Source: DATHTC01 sp035456465
GTDB taxonomy: Bacteria; Actinomycetota; Thermoleophilia; Gaiellales; Gaiellaceae
NCBI GenBank assembly: GCA_035456465.1
Contig: DATIDD010000091.1
Span: 1-6,910, forward strand
Direction: 5' to 3'
DNA length: 6,910 bases
Of this stretch, positions 1 through 6,443 are shown piece after piece. The notes under the pieces are model-generated. The model saw only the letters and a list, made by a program, of their open reading frames with translations. It did no database searches and was not told the origin of the DNA. Both the position numbers and the translations under genes were made by a program. Position 1 is the stretch's first letter. Every line of letters begins with the position of its first letter.

Positions 1-627
1 CGCCGGCAGCACGAACGTCGCCGCGGCGGCCCGGACCGACTCGATGCGCGCGCCGTCGAGGCGGAGGATCCGCGCCGCCGAGAACGCGGCCTCGGCCCGG
101 GTGACCGGGTCGTTCGGGCGGAGCTCGAGCGCATCGAACGCAGCCGGATGGTTCGTGCGGAGCCCGAGCAGCCGCGCTACGGCCTCCGTTCCGAAGCGGC
201 CCGGCGGCTTCAGCCCGGCGGCGCGCGCGCCCGCGGCGAACGCGGCGGCCGCGTCCTGAAGGCCGAGGACACGCACGAGCCGTGCGTCGAGCTCCGCCAG
301 CGTCGTCGCGCGCTCGGGCGCCGCAGGCGTCGCCCGGTCGATCCCGGTGTCCCGATCGATCGCGGTCGCCAGCCCGAGCCGCGCCGGCCCGAGCCGCGCC
401 AGCCCCGAGGCGAGCTCGGCGAGCTCACCTTGCGTGAGCGGCTCGTCCGGACGGAACGAGGTCACGTCCGGTGCCAGCAGCCCCGCGGCGACGACCGTCG
501 CGATCTCGGCCCTCGCCCAGCTCGGAGCGGGCTTGGCCGCTCCCGCACCGGCCCCCGGCGCGAGGGCGAGCGCCGCCGCGAGGGCGAGCAGCGGCACGTG
601 CCGCGCGGCGCGGGCGAGCAGGCGCAT
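1..627 (-). CDS. Secreted protein with S-layer-homology-like repeats (N-terminal 209 residues, cut by window edge)
   Basis: The frame is open from an ATG at 627 to the left edge, so the C-terminus is missing. Residues 1-31 look like a Sec signal peptide: Arg at 2, 6 and 9, a Leu/Ala-rich core at 11-23, and small residues around 25-31 suited to signal peptidase. Residues 37-78 resemble an SLH repeat (SWARAEIATVVAAGLL, then FRPDEPLTQGELAEL). A second SLH-like stretch covers about 143-190, with GTEAVARLLGL and LRPNDPVTRAEAAFSAARIL. SLH repeats usually anchor proteins to cell-wall polymers. I infer an exported, wall-associated protein; the missing part may carry an enzymatic domain such as NlpC/P60, but nothing here shows it. 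The AGGAG upstream is only one base from the ATG, which is unusually close, so the start could be slightly wrong. It is divergent from the small ORF at 720. Confidence 0.72.
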   Translation of the reverse strand, partial: MRLLARAARHVPLLALAAALALAPGAGAGAAKPAPSWARAEIATVVAAGLLAPDVTSFRPDEPLTQGELAELASGLARLGPARLGLATAIDRDTGIDRATPAAPERATTLAELDARLVRVLGLQDAAAAFAAGARAAGLKPPGRFGTEAVARLLGLRTNHPAAFDALELRPNDPVTRAEAAFSAARILRLDGARIESVRAAAATFVLPA

Positions 628-646
628 GCTCCTACCGATCGGCGCG

Positions 647-672
647 CCGCCGCGCTCGCTTGAGCGCCGCGG
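647..672. repeat. Imperfect inverted repeat in the divergent intergenic gap
   Basis: CCGC at 647-650 and GCGCTC at 652-657 are mirrored by GAGCGC at 662-667 and GCGG at 669-672. This gives 10 pairs around a 4-base loop (GCTT), with one C-C mismatch at 651/668. It lies in the 92-base gap between the SLH-like gene and the small ORF, so it would be in the 5' leader of the SLH-like gene if transcription starts near 700. It could be a leader hairpin or an operator; no T-tract follows, so it is not a typical terminator. Stems like this also arise by chance in DNA this rich in GC. Confidence 0.35.
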
Positions 673-706
673 TGCACGAGCGGCGTCCGTTCCGCACCGT
701 CACCGC

Positions 707-712
707 TTTAAT
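707..712 (+). promoter_or_regulatory. Possible -10 element (TTTAAT) giving a leaderless start at 720
   Basis: TTTAAT is the only AT-rich patch in the gap between 628 and 719. If its last T is at -7, transcription would begin about position 719, at the GTG of the small ORF. That would be a leaderless mRNA, common in Actinomycetota, and would explain the lack of a clear Shine-Dalgarno there. No convincing -35 is seen. Read on the other strand (ATTAAA), the patch could instead serve the SLH-like gene. Weak evidence. Confidence 0.25.
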
Positions 713-719
713 CCGGGGC

Positions 720-881
720 GTGGACGTCGACGTCGAGCCGGAGGCGGAGCCCGACGAGCACCGCGCGATCGTGGCGGCGCTCGCCGCCGACGCGCTCCGC
801 GACGTGCCGGACGCCTACACGAGCCCGTGGTGGCGCGCGGGCGTGGACGGCGCCCCCGATCGGGACGGCGCGGCCCCCTAG
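720..881 (+). CDS. Small protein (53 aa), acyl-CoA carboxylase epsilon-subunit-like
   Basis: The ORF starts at GTG 720 and ends at TAG 879-881. Residues 3-10 are acidic and Glu/Pro-rich. An amphipathic helix follows at about 11-27 (PDEHRAIVAALAADALRD), then a TSPWWRAGVDG motif at 34-44 and a short polar tail. Small actinobacterial acyl-CoA carboxylase epsilon subunits share this plan: a helix with an AALAA-like stretch followed by a Ser/Trp-containing tail. Those subunits bind and stabilise the carboxyltransferase beta subunit. A carboxylase alpha subunit lies 560 bases away, beyond pgsA, which fits but proves little. The family match is from memory of the sequence style and is uncertain. The stop overlaps that of pgsA through the palindrome CTAG at 878-881. 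No clear ribosome binding site is seen; the transcript may be leaderless. Frames opening further upstream on this strand overlap the SLH-like gene and are not credible. Confidence 0.58.
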   Translation: MDVDVEPEAEPDEHRAIVAALAADALRDVPDAYTSPWWRAGVDGAPDRDGAAP

Positions 882-1420
882 GCGACGGCGCGCCGGCGGA
901 ACAGCGCCGGGGCGCTTCGCGCGTAGTCGAGCCCCGAGATCCAGGTCAGCACGAGCGCGACGAGGAGCGCCCACCACGCGACCGTGTCGGACCATGCGCC
1001 GGCCGCCGCGAACCCGCCGACTGCCGCCGCGACCGCCTGCGACCACGTCTTGAGCTTGGCGAGGTCCCGCGCCGGGATCACGATGCCGCGCTCGATCGCT
1101 CCGAGCCGCAGCCCGGACACGAGCAGCTCGCGCGCGACGATCGCCGCCACCATCCAGCCGGGGAAGACGCCGGCGTCGATGAGCACGATCAGCACCGCGA
1201 GCACGAGGATCTTGTCCGCGATCGGGTCGAGGAGGGACCCCAACGCCGAGGTCCGGCCCCGGCGGCGCGCGATCCGTCCGTCGAGCCAGTCGGTGGACAT
1301 CGCGACGCAGAAGAGGGCCGTCGCCCAGTAGTTGTGGTTCGCGAACTCGAGCTCGTACAGCAGCACGACCACGGGCACCGATAACGCGCGGCCGACGGTC
1401 AGCTGATCGGGGAGCCCCAT
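878..1420 (-). CDS. pgsA: CDP-diacylglycerol--glycerol-3-phosphate 3-phosphatidyltransferase
   Basis: PgsA joins CDP-diacylglycerol and sn-glycerol-3-phosphate into phosphatidylglycerophosphate plus CMP, the committed step to phosphatidylglycerol and cardiolipin in the inner membrane. The 180-residue protein carries the complete CDP-alcohol phosphotransferase signature DG(x2)AR(x8)G(x3)D(x3)D, with D44, D47, G48, A51, R52, G61, D65 and D69. IVARELLVSGLR at 95-106 and AKLKTW at 121-126 are typical of PgsA rather than of phosphatidylserine or inositol-phosphate synthases. Hydrophobic segments lie near 11-25, 31-43, 71-84, 87-103, 127-141 and 147-162. I chose the ATG at 1420 (MGLPDQLTVGRALSVP) because it fits the usual PgsA N-terminus and length. 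An ATG at 1540 would add 40 residues unlike the family and overlap accC. The gene is divergent from accC with 22 bases between starts, and convergent with the small ORF ending at 881. Confidence 0.93.
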   Translation of the reverse strand: MGLPDQLTVGRALSVPVVVLLYELEFANHNYWATALFCVAMSTDWLDGRIARRRGRTSALGSLLDPIADKILVLAVLIVLIDAGVFPGWMVAAIVARELLVSGLRLGAIERGIVIPARDLAKLKTWSQAVAAAVGGFAAAGAWSDTVAWWALLVALVLTWISGLDYARSAPALFRRRAVA

Positions 1421-1429
1421 CCGGCAGGG

Positions 1430-1435
1430 AGAATA
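1430..1435 (-). promoter_or_regulatory. Possible -10 element (TATTCT) for pgsA
   Basis: On the minus strand TATTCT fits the TAnnnT pattern and ends nine bases before the pgsA ATG. This predicts a transcript with a leader of about three bases, consistent with the absence of a Shine-Dalgarno before pgsA. The -35 region, about 17 bases further upstream inside accC, is poor (TTCGGA). Because the divergent gap is only 22 bases, any promoter here must overlap neighbouring coding sequence. Confidence 0.25.
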
Positions 1436-1442
1436 CGGAGCC

Positions 1443-3224
1443 GTGCCGCCGTCCGAACAGCTGCCGTTCGAGAAGGTGCTCGTCGCCAACCGCGGGGAGA
1501 TCGCGCTGCGCGTGTTCCGGACGTTGCGCGAGCTCGGCATCGCGTGCGTCGCGGTGTACTCGGAGCCCGACGCCGGCTCGAGGCACGTCGGCGCCGCCGA
1601 CGAGGCCTACGCGATCGGTCCGGGGCCAGCCGCCGAGAGCTACCTCGTCGGCGAGCGCATCGTCGACGTCGCCCTGCGCGCCGGCGCGCAGGCGATCCAT
1701 CCGGGCTACGGGTTCCTCGCAGAGAACGCGGCCTTCGCGCGGCTCGTCGAGGAGAGCGGCCTCGTGTGGATCGGGCCGCCGCCGGCCGCGATCGAGGCGA
1801 TGGGGTCGAAGGTCGCCGCCCGCGAGCGGATGCAGGCCGCCGGCGTCCCGATCGTCCCCGGCACGACAGAGCCGCTCGAATCCGCCGCCCAGCTCGTCAG
1901 CCTCGGGCAGCAGCTCGGCTGGCCGCTCGCGATCAAGGCGTCGGCCGGCGGCGGCGGCAAGGGGCTCAAGGTCGTGCGCTCCCCGGAGGACGCCGAGCGC
2001 GCGCTCGAGTCCGCCCGTCGCGAGGGCGAGGCCTACTTCTCGGACGCGACCGTGTACATCGAGCGCTACCTCGAGGAGCCGCGTCACGTGGAGGTGCAGG
2101 TGCTCGCCGACGCCCACGGCGCCGTGATCCACCTCGGCGAGCGCGACTGCACGATCCAGCGGCGCCATCAGAAGCTCGTCGAGGAGACGCCGTCGCCGGC
2201 CGTGGACGACGACCTGCGGGAGCGGATCGGCCGGATCGCGGTGGACGCGGCCCGCGCTGTCGGCTACCGGAGCGCGGGAACGGTCGAAGGCCTCCTGTCG
2301 CGCGAGGGCGAGTACTTCTTCCTCGAGATGAACACCCGCATCCAGGTCGAGCACACCGTCACCGAGATGGTCACCGGCGTCGACCTCGTCCGCGAGCAGG
2401 TGTTGATCGCGACGGGCGCGCCGCTGTCGCTACGCCAGGAGGACGTGCGGCTCCACGGTCACGCGATCGAATGCCGCATCAACGCGGAGGACCCGTCGAC
2501 CGGCTTCCTTCCCTCCCCGGGGCGGATCACGCGCTACCGGGAGCCGGGCGGCATCGGCGTCCGCGTCGACTCCGGCGTCGAGGCGGGTGCCGAGATCCTC
2601 GCGCTCTACGACCCGATGGTGGCGAAGCTGATCGTGCACGCCCCCGACCGCGAGCAGGCGCGGCGGCGGATGCTGCGGGCGCTCGAGGAGTTCGAGGTCG
2701 GCGGCGTGCGGACGCTCGTCGGCTTCCACCGCGCGCTGCTCGAGCATCCGTGCTTCGCGAACGGCGCGAGCTGCCACGGCGTGGTCGAGTCGAAGGAGCT
2801 GGCGGAGCGTGCGGAACAGTTGTCTCATGCGACAACGACGGTAGCGCCGCCGCCGGACGGACGGCCGACCGTCGCGCGCGACCGCGTGGTCGAGATCGAC
2901 GGCCGCCGGTTCGACGTGCGCGTCCGCGAGCCGGAGCCGCCGTGGCGCCAGCTGGCGCGTCGTCGCCGGGAGCGCGTCGCCACGGGCGCAGGCGGCGCCG
3001 GAGGCCGTGACGCCGTCGCGACGCCGATGCAGGGGACGGTGCTCGCCGTCGAGGTCGAGGAGGGCCAGGCTGTCATCGCGGGACAGGTCCTCTGCGTCGT
3101 CGAGGCGATGAAGATGGAGAACGAGGTGCACGCGCACCGCGACGGGGTCGTCCGCGAGCTCGCCGTCGTGCCGGGGCAGACGGTCGCCACGGGGCAGGTG
3201 CTCTGCGTGGTGGTGGACGAGTGA
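1443..3224 (+). CDS. accC: Acetyl-/propionyl-CoA carboxylase alpha subunit (biotin carboxylase fused to biotin carrier protein)
   Basis: This cytoplasmic subunit carboxylates its own biotin using ATP and bicarbonate; a separate beta subunit then passes the carboxyl group to acetyl- or propionyl-CoA. The 593 residues match the actinobacterial fused alpha chain in length. The biotin carboxylase N-domain begins at FEKVLVANRGEIALRVF (9-25). The ATP-grasp glycine loop KASAGGGGKG is at 165-174, ERDCTIQRRHQKL at 233-245, and LEMNTRIQVEHTVTE at 294-308, whose E295, N297 and R299 are the expected metal-binding and catalytic residues. The biotin carboxylase C-domain runs to about 450. A linker at 455-522 contains VEIDGRRFDVRV. 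The biotinyl/lipoyl domain is at about 523-591, with the biotinylation motif EAMKMEN at 554-560; K557 carries the biotin. The usual EHPVTE appears here as EHTVTE, a minor change. The GTG at 1443 is preceded by AGGGAG and GGAG. No beta subunit is in view, so substrate preference cannot be told. The stop overlaps the next start (GTGA). Confidence 0.95.
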   Translation: MPPSEQLPFEKVLVANRGEIALRVFRTLRELGIACVAVYSEPDAGSRHVGAADEAYAIGPGPAAESYLVGERIVDVALRAGAQAIHPGYGFLAENAAFARLVEESGLVWIGPPPAAIEAMGSKVAARERMQAAGVPIVPGTTEPLESAAQLVSLGQQLGWPLAIKASAGGGGKGLKVVRSPEDAERALESARREGEAYFSDATVYIERYLEEPRHVEVQVLADAHGAVIHLGERDCTIQRRHQKLVEETPSPAVDDDLRERIGRIAVDAARAVGYRSAGTVEGLLSREGEYFFLEMNTRIQVEHTVTEMVTGVDLVREQVLIATGAPLSLRQEDVRLHGHAIECRINAEDPSTGFLPSPGRITRYREPGGIGVRVDSGVEAGAEILALYDPMVAKLIVHAPDREQARRRMLRALEEFEVGGVRTLVGFHRALLEHPCFANGASCHGVVESKELAERAEQLSHATTTVAPPPDGRPTVARDRVVEIDGRRFDVRVREPEPPWRQLARRRRERVATGAGGAGGRDAVATPMQGTVLAVEVEEGQAVIAGQVLCVVEAMKMENEVHAHRDGVVRELAVVPGQTVATGQVLCVVVDE

Positions 3225-4384
3225 CGCTCGAGGAGGCCGTCGACAGGCTCGTCGGCACCGGCCTGCTCACGCACGCCACGCTGAGCGGGCCCAGGCGGAG
3301 GGGGGCGAACGTCCCGCGCAGGCTCACCGTCCGCCCCGTAGTGCTTCGCGGCGAGCGCCGCTACCAGTGGACGGCGCACTTCGCCACCCGCACGGCGGAC
3401 GAGAACCTGGACGCCGCCGCGACGCGCGAGCGGCTCCTCGCCCTGCTCGGGCCCGAGTACCGGCAGGGCCTGCTCCAGGCGACCGACGCCGACCTCCAGG
3501 TGCTCGCGGGCGGCCGCAGCGTCAGGGTGGTCACGCGACCTGCGACGCGGCCCGCCGCCGACCTCCGGCACGACCGCCGTAAGCGGTACCTGCTGGACGA
3601 GGGGACGCCTGTGCCGTTCCTCGTCGAGCTCGGCGTGATGACGCCCGGCGGCGCCGTCCGCGCCCGGCGTCACGACAAGTTCCGGCAGGTCAACCGCTTC
3701 CTCGAGCTCGTCGAGGACGTGCTCCCGGCGCTGCCGGAGGACGACCCGCTGCGCGTCGTCGACTTCGGCAGCGGCCGCTCGTACCTCACCTTCGCCCTGC
3801 ACCACCTGTTGGTCGAGCGGCACGGCCGACGCGTCGAGCTGCTCGGGCTCGACCTGAAGGAGGATGTCGTCGCCGAGTGCGCTGCGCTCGCCGCCCGCCT
3901 CGGCGCGGCCGGCCTCCGCTTCGAGGTCGGCGACATCGCGGGCTACCAGGGCGTCGACGGCGCGGACCTGGTGGTGAGCCTCCACGCCTGCGACACCGCG
4001 ACCGACGAGGCGCTCGCCCGGGCCGTGGACTGGGAGGCGGCGGTGATCCTCGCCGTGCCGTGCTGCCAGCACGAGCTGCTGCCGCAACTCGACAACCCGA
4101 GCCTGGCGCCGCTCCTGCGGCACGGGGTGCTGCGGGAGCGGTTCGCAGCCGAGGTCACCGACGCCGCGCGTGCGCAGCTTCTGGGCCTGGCAGGGTACGA
4201 CGTCCAGCTCGTGGAGTTCGTGGAGCTCGAGCACACCCCGAAGAACGTGCTCATCCGCGCGACGCGGCGGCCCGGCCGCGACACCGCGCGTCTCGCACGC
4301 GAGTACGCCGAGCTCAAGCGCTCGCTCGGCTTCGACCACGCGCTCGAGCGCCTGCTCGGCGACCGGATCGCGGTGCCGGCGTGA
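3221..4384 (+). CDS. Class I SAM-dependent methyltransferase, METTL25/RRNAD1-like
   Basis: The protein has 387 residues. An N-terminal region (1-125) of unknown role contains VPRRLTVRPVVLRGERRYQW (31-50). A Rossmann-type methyltransferase domain covers about 150-345: motif I VVDFGSGRSYLTF (179-191) binds S-adenosylmethionine, LGLDLK (208-213) ends the second strand, VGDIAGYQG follows at 236-244, VSLHACDTATDEAL is at 252-265 and AVPCCQHEL at 278-286. HTPKNVLIRA (338-347) closes the domain. The SLHACD and PCCQHEL motifs are typical of the Methyltransf_32 family (METTL25/RRNAD1-like); the substrate is not known to me. The CC and HACD residues resemble those of nucleic-acid-modifying methyltransferases, but this is only suggestive. 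The GTG start lies inside the accC stop (GTGA at 3221-3224), implying translational coupling, and the gene ends in another GTGA overlap with its neighbour. Nothing ties it directly to fatty-acid synthesis. Confidence 0.85.
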   Translation: MTLEEAVDRLVGTGLLTHATLSGPRRRGANVPRRLTVRPVVLRGERRYQWTAHFATRTADENLDAAATRERLLALLGPEYRQGLLQATDADLQVLAGGRSVRVVTRPATRPAADLRHDRRKRYLLDEGTPVPFLVELGVMTPGGAVRARRHDKFRQVNRFLELVEDVLPALPEDDPLRVVDFGSGRSYLTFALHHLLVERHGRRVELLGLDLKEDVVAECAALAARLGAAGLRFEVGDIAGYQGVDGADLVVSLHACDTATDEALARAVDWEAAVILAVPCCQHELLPQLDNPSLAPLLRHGVLRERFAAEVTDAARAQLLGLAGYDVQLVEFVELEHTPKNVLIRATRRPGRDTARLAREYAELKRSLGFDHALERLLGDRIAVPA

Positions 4385-5295
4385 GCGAGCCGCCGCTCGA
4401 CAGGGGGCGGCCGTTCTGCGCCGAGGAGGCGTCGGCGCGGGGCGAGCCGCTGGCCGGGACGGCCAGCCGGATCACGCGCTGGCTGCTCGTGGAGTACGGC
4501 GGCGCCTGGCCGTACGAGCCGCTCGACGCGACCGTCTTCGCGGGCGGGCTCGGCGACCGGATCGGCGCGCGCCTGCGCGAGGCCGGAAGCGCGCGCCTGT
4601 GCCTCGTCAAGCCGCTGGCCGGCGGCAGGCGCGACCGGGTGCGCGTGTTCTACGGCACGACGCCCGAGCGCGGCGGCCGCTTCCGCACGCTCGAGCTCGG
4701 GTCGCACGGCGACCTCGGCGACCTCGACCTGCCGCGGATGCTGTCGACGGGGGAGGGGCCGGGCGAGCCGCTCGAGCACCCGCTGCTCCTCGTCTGCACC
4801 CACGGCGTCCGGGACCGGTGCTGCGCCCGCTACGGCCAGGAGCTGTGCCGGGCGCTGGGCGCGGTCGCGCCCGACGGGTGGGCGTGGCAGGCGAGCCACG
4901 TGGGCGGCGACCGGTTTGCCGCGAACCTCGTCTGCTTCCCCGAGGGCCTGTTCTTCGGCCGGGTCGGCCGCGAGGACGCCGGACGCGTGCTCGCGGCGTT
5001 CCTCCGGGGACGGATCGACCTCGCCTGCTTCCGCGGCCGCTCGGCGTACCCCTTCCCAGTGCAGGCGGCCGAGCTCGCGGTGCGCGAGCAGGCGGCGCTG
5101 ACCGGCTTCTGGGACCTGCGGCTCGCCGGGCAGGCGCGGGTCGAGGAGGGGGTCTGGGAGGTCGAGCTCGTCTCGGAGGTCTCCGGCGAGCTGCACCGCT
5201 TGCGCGTCACGCGCGAGCACGGGCCGCCCGCGTTCCTCACCTGCCGCGCCGCCGAGCAGCGCGAGCCGCGGCACTTCGCGGTGGCGCCCGCCTAG
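4381..5295 (+). CDS. Sucrase/ferredoxin-like protein (Suc_Fer-like, thioredoxin-fold [2Fe-2S] type)
   Basis: This 304-residue protein resembles the Suc_Fer-like family, which includes yeast Apd1. Family members carry a [2Fe-2S] cluster on a thioredoxin-like fold, held by two Cys and two His in the pattern C-x8-C...HxGGH. Here CTHGVRDRCCARYG (139-152) supplies C139 and C148, 8 residues apart, with C147 adjacent. SHVGGDRFAANLVCFPEG (172-189) supplies H173, but an Asp (D177) sits where the second His is expected. The N-terminal part includes RPFCAEEASARGEPLAGTAS (10-29) and WLLVEYGGAWP (34-44), both common in the bacterial members. The C-terminal 60 residues (GVWEVELVSEVSGELHRLRV) look like a small beta domain. 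The role is probably electron transfer or redox sensing in the cytosol; no partner is visible. The GTG start overlaps the methyltransferase stop (GTGA at 4381-4384). The stop overlaps that of the convergent oxygenase gene through CTAG at 5292-5295. Confidence 0.85.
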   Translation: MSEPPLDRGRPFCAEEASARGEPLAGTASRITRWLLVEYGGAWPYEPLDATVFAGGLGDRIGARLREAGSARLCLVKPLAGGRRDRVRVFYGTTPERGGRFRTLELGSHGDLGDLDLPRMLSTGEGPGEPLEHPLLLVCTHGVRDRCCARYGQELCRALGAVAPDGWAWQASHVGGDRFAANLVCFPEGLFFGRVGREDAGRVLAAFLRGRIDLACFRGRSAYPFPVQAAELAVREQAALTGFWDLRLAGQARVEEGVWEVELVSEVSGELHRLRVTREHGPPAFLTCRAAEQREPRHFAVAPA

Positions 5296-6296
5296 CGCGC
5301 GACCAGGAAGCCTTCCCGGACGAGGCGGCGCGCGAGGACGACGCGGCCGTCGCCGTCGAGGCGGCCGGGGAGGTCGGCGAGGCACACGGAGGCCTCCGCC
5401 TCGACGAGCGCTCCGAGCGGGTCGAGCGCCTGCGCCGGGAAGCGCAGCTCCTTCCCCTCGAACCGGAGGACGTCGTCCTCGAGCTCGGCGATCACGGTCG
5501 CGCGGCGCTCGACGACGGTCGCAGCCGTGATCTCGTCGAGTCGGCGGAGCTGCTCGAGCTGGCCGTCGAGGATCGGCCGCCGGCTCAGGACGAACGCCCG
5601 TCGACGCGCTCTCGCCACGACCTCGGGCTCGAGCTCCGCCCCGAGCCGCTCCAGCAACTCGGCGCCGCCGACGCCGTCCGGGGGCACGCTGCGGCGGGCC
5701 GCGACGTCCGCCTCGGTGCGCGAGAGGGCTGCCTTCAGCGCGTCGACCCAGGCGGCGACGTTGATCCCGACGGTGAGGTGGAGCGAGTCCTCGTCCGAGG
5801 TGAGCGCCTCGTGCATCCAGCCGCGCGGCAGGTAGAGGGTGTCGCCCGCCTCGAGCACCACGTCGAGCACCGTCTCGCCGGGCGCGCCCATCGAGGCGAC
5901 GTAGCGCTGGTGCTTCAGCGGGAGCTCCCACACCGGGTCGTACACGAGCCAGCGCTTCCGTCCCGACACCTGCAGGACGAAGACATCGTGGGTGTCGTGA
6001 TGGACCGGCAGGCCCTGAGACCGGCGCGGCGTGAAGTACGCGTTCAGTTGCGCCGGGTGGCCGAGGTAGGCCTCGAGCTCGCGGCAGAACGCCGCCGTCT
6101 GCAGCCGGTGCAGGTGCAGGCCCTGGAGCACGAGCGTGGCGCCGGCGGCGAACGCCGCCACGACGCGCTCCGGCTCGGCCGTGCCCGTGAAGGCCACGGG
6201 CCGCCACGGCAGATCGGTCGTGTACGCGCGCTCGTCGAGCCTGGCGTCGGCCCGGACGAGCCGGAACCCGGGGGCCCGCAACCCGGGCTCCTCCAT
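5292..6296 (-). CDS. JmjC/cupin Fe(II)- and 2-oxoglutarate-dependent oxygenase, ROXA/NO66-like
   Basis: From the first in-frame ATG (6296) the protein has 334 residues. The double-stranded beta-helix core contains LPVHHDTHDVFVLQVSGRKRW (97-116 region), giving the HxD iron ligands H99 and D101, and LYLPRGWMHEAL (154-165), giving the distal H162; K114 or R115 may bind 2-oxoglutarate. This layout matches E. coli YcfD (RoxA) and human NO66/MINA53, which hydroxylate Arg or His in ribosomal proteins. A helical dimerisation/winged-helix-like C-terminal part (about 205-334) follows, as in that family. It lies just downstream of a 51-residue acidic peptide and an ABC exporter on the same strand, so the peptide may be its substrate; a ribosomal protein is the conservative alternative. 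The ATG at 6296 has no good ribosome binding site, and family sequence continues in frame upstream of it (see 6297-6443), so the true N-terminus is almost certainly longer. Confidence 0.9.
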   Translation of the reverse strand: MEEPGLRAPGFRLVRADARLDERAYTTDLPWRPVAFTGTAEPERVVAAFAAGATLVLQGLHLHRLQTAAFCRELEAYLGHPAQLNAYFTPRRSQGLPVHHDTHDVFVLQVSGRKRWLVYDPVWELPLKHQRYVASMGAPGETVLDVVLEAGDTLYLPRGWMHEALTSDEDSLHLTVGINVAAWVDALKAALSRTEADVAARRSVPPDGVGGAELLERLGAELEPEVVARARRRAFVLSRRPILDGQLEQLRRLDEITAATVVERRATVIAELEDDVLRFEGKELRFPAQALDPLGALVEAEASVCLADLPGRLDGDGRVVLARRLVREGFLVAR

Positions 6297-6443
6297 CGCC
6301 CGGACCGCCTCGCGCGCGGAGAGGAGGTCGTCGAACCGGCCCTTCTCCCCGCGCGCGACGTGCAGGGGCCTGCGCTCCCAGGAGCCCGCGAGGAACGTCT
6401 CCGCGTCGACCGGCTCGATCGCGCGGAGGAGCGCCGCCGGACT
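6297..6443 (-). other. In-frame N-terminal coding extension of the JmjC oxygenase without a canonical start codon
   Basis: Reading the oxygenase frame upstream of its first ATG gives ALLRAIEPVDAETFLAGSWE, then RRPLHVARGEKGRFDDLLSA and REAVRA. The F-L-x(3)-W-E-x-R-P-L-x-V and F-x-D-L-L-S pattern is the standard N-terminus of ROXA/NO66-type proteins, so this stretch is very probably translated. The frame stays open back to the TAG at 6618-6620, yet has no ATG, GTG or TTG before 6296; only CTG (6539, 6485), ATC (6503, 6419) and ACG codons are available. The expected start lies beside the peptide stop at 6442-6444. Possible explanations are a non-standard start, a +1 slip near the end of the peptide ORF (GAC CCC AGC TAG), or a base error in the sequence. 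Confidence 0.6.

Noticed and set aside
1421..1540. Longer N-terminus for pgsA starting at ATG 1540
   Set aside because: The added 40 residues are Ser/Arg/Asn-rich, unlike the PgsA family, and would overlap the start of accC on the opposite strand.
708..2354. Long minus-strand open frame (548 codons) opposite accC and across pgsA
   Set aside because: It overlaps two clear genes, is Arg/Ala/Asp-rich low complexity and shows no family motif; it is a shadow caused by high GC.
5292..5295. Intrinsic terminator between the convergent genes
   Set aside because: The stop codons overlap, so there is no intergenic space, and no stem followed by a T-run was seen nearby.
3943..6207. Minus-strand open frame of 754 codons
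   Set aside because: Antisense to the methyltransferase and Suc_Fer-like genes and out of frame with the oxygenase; composition is typical of a shadow.
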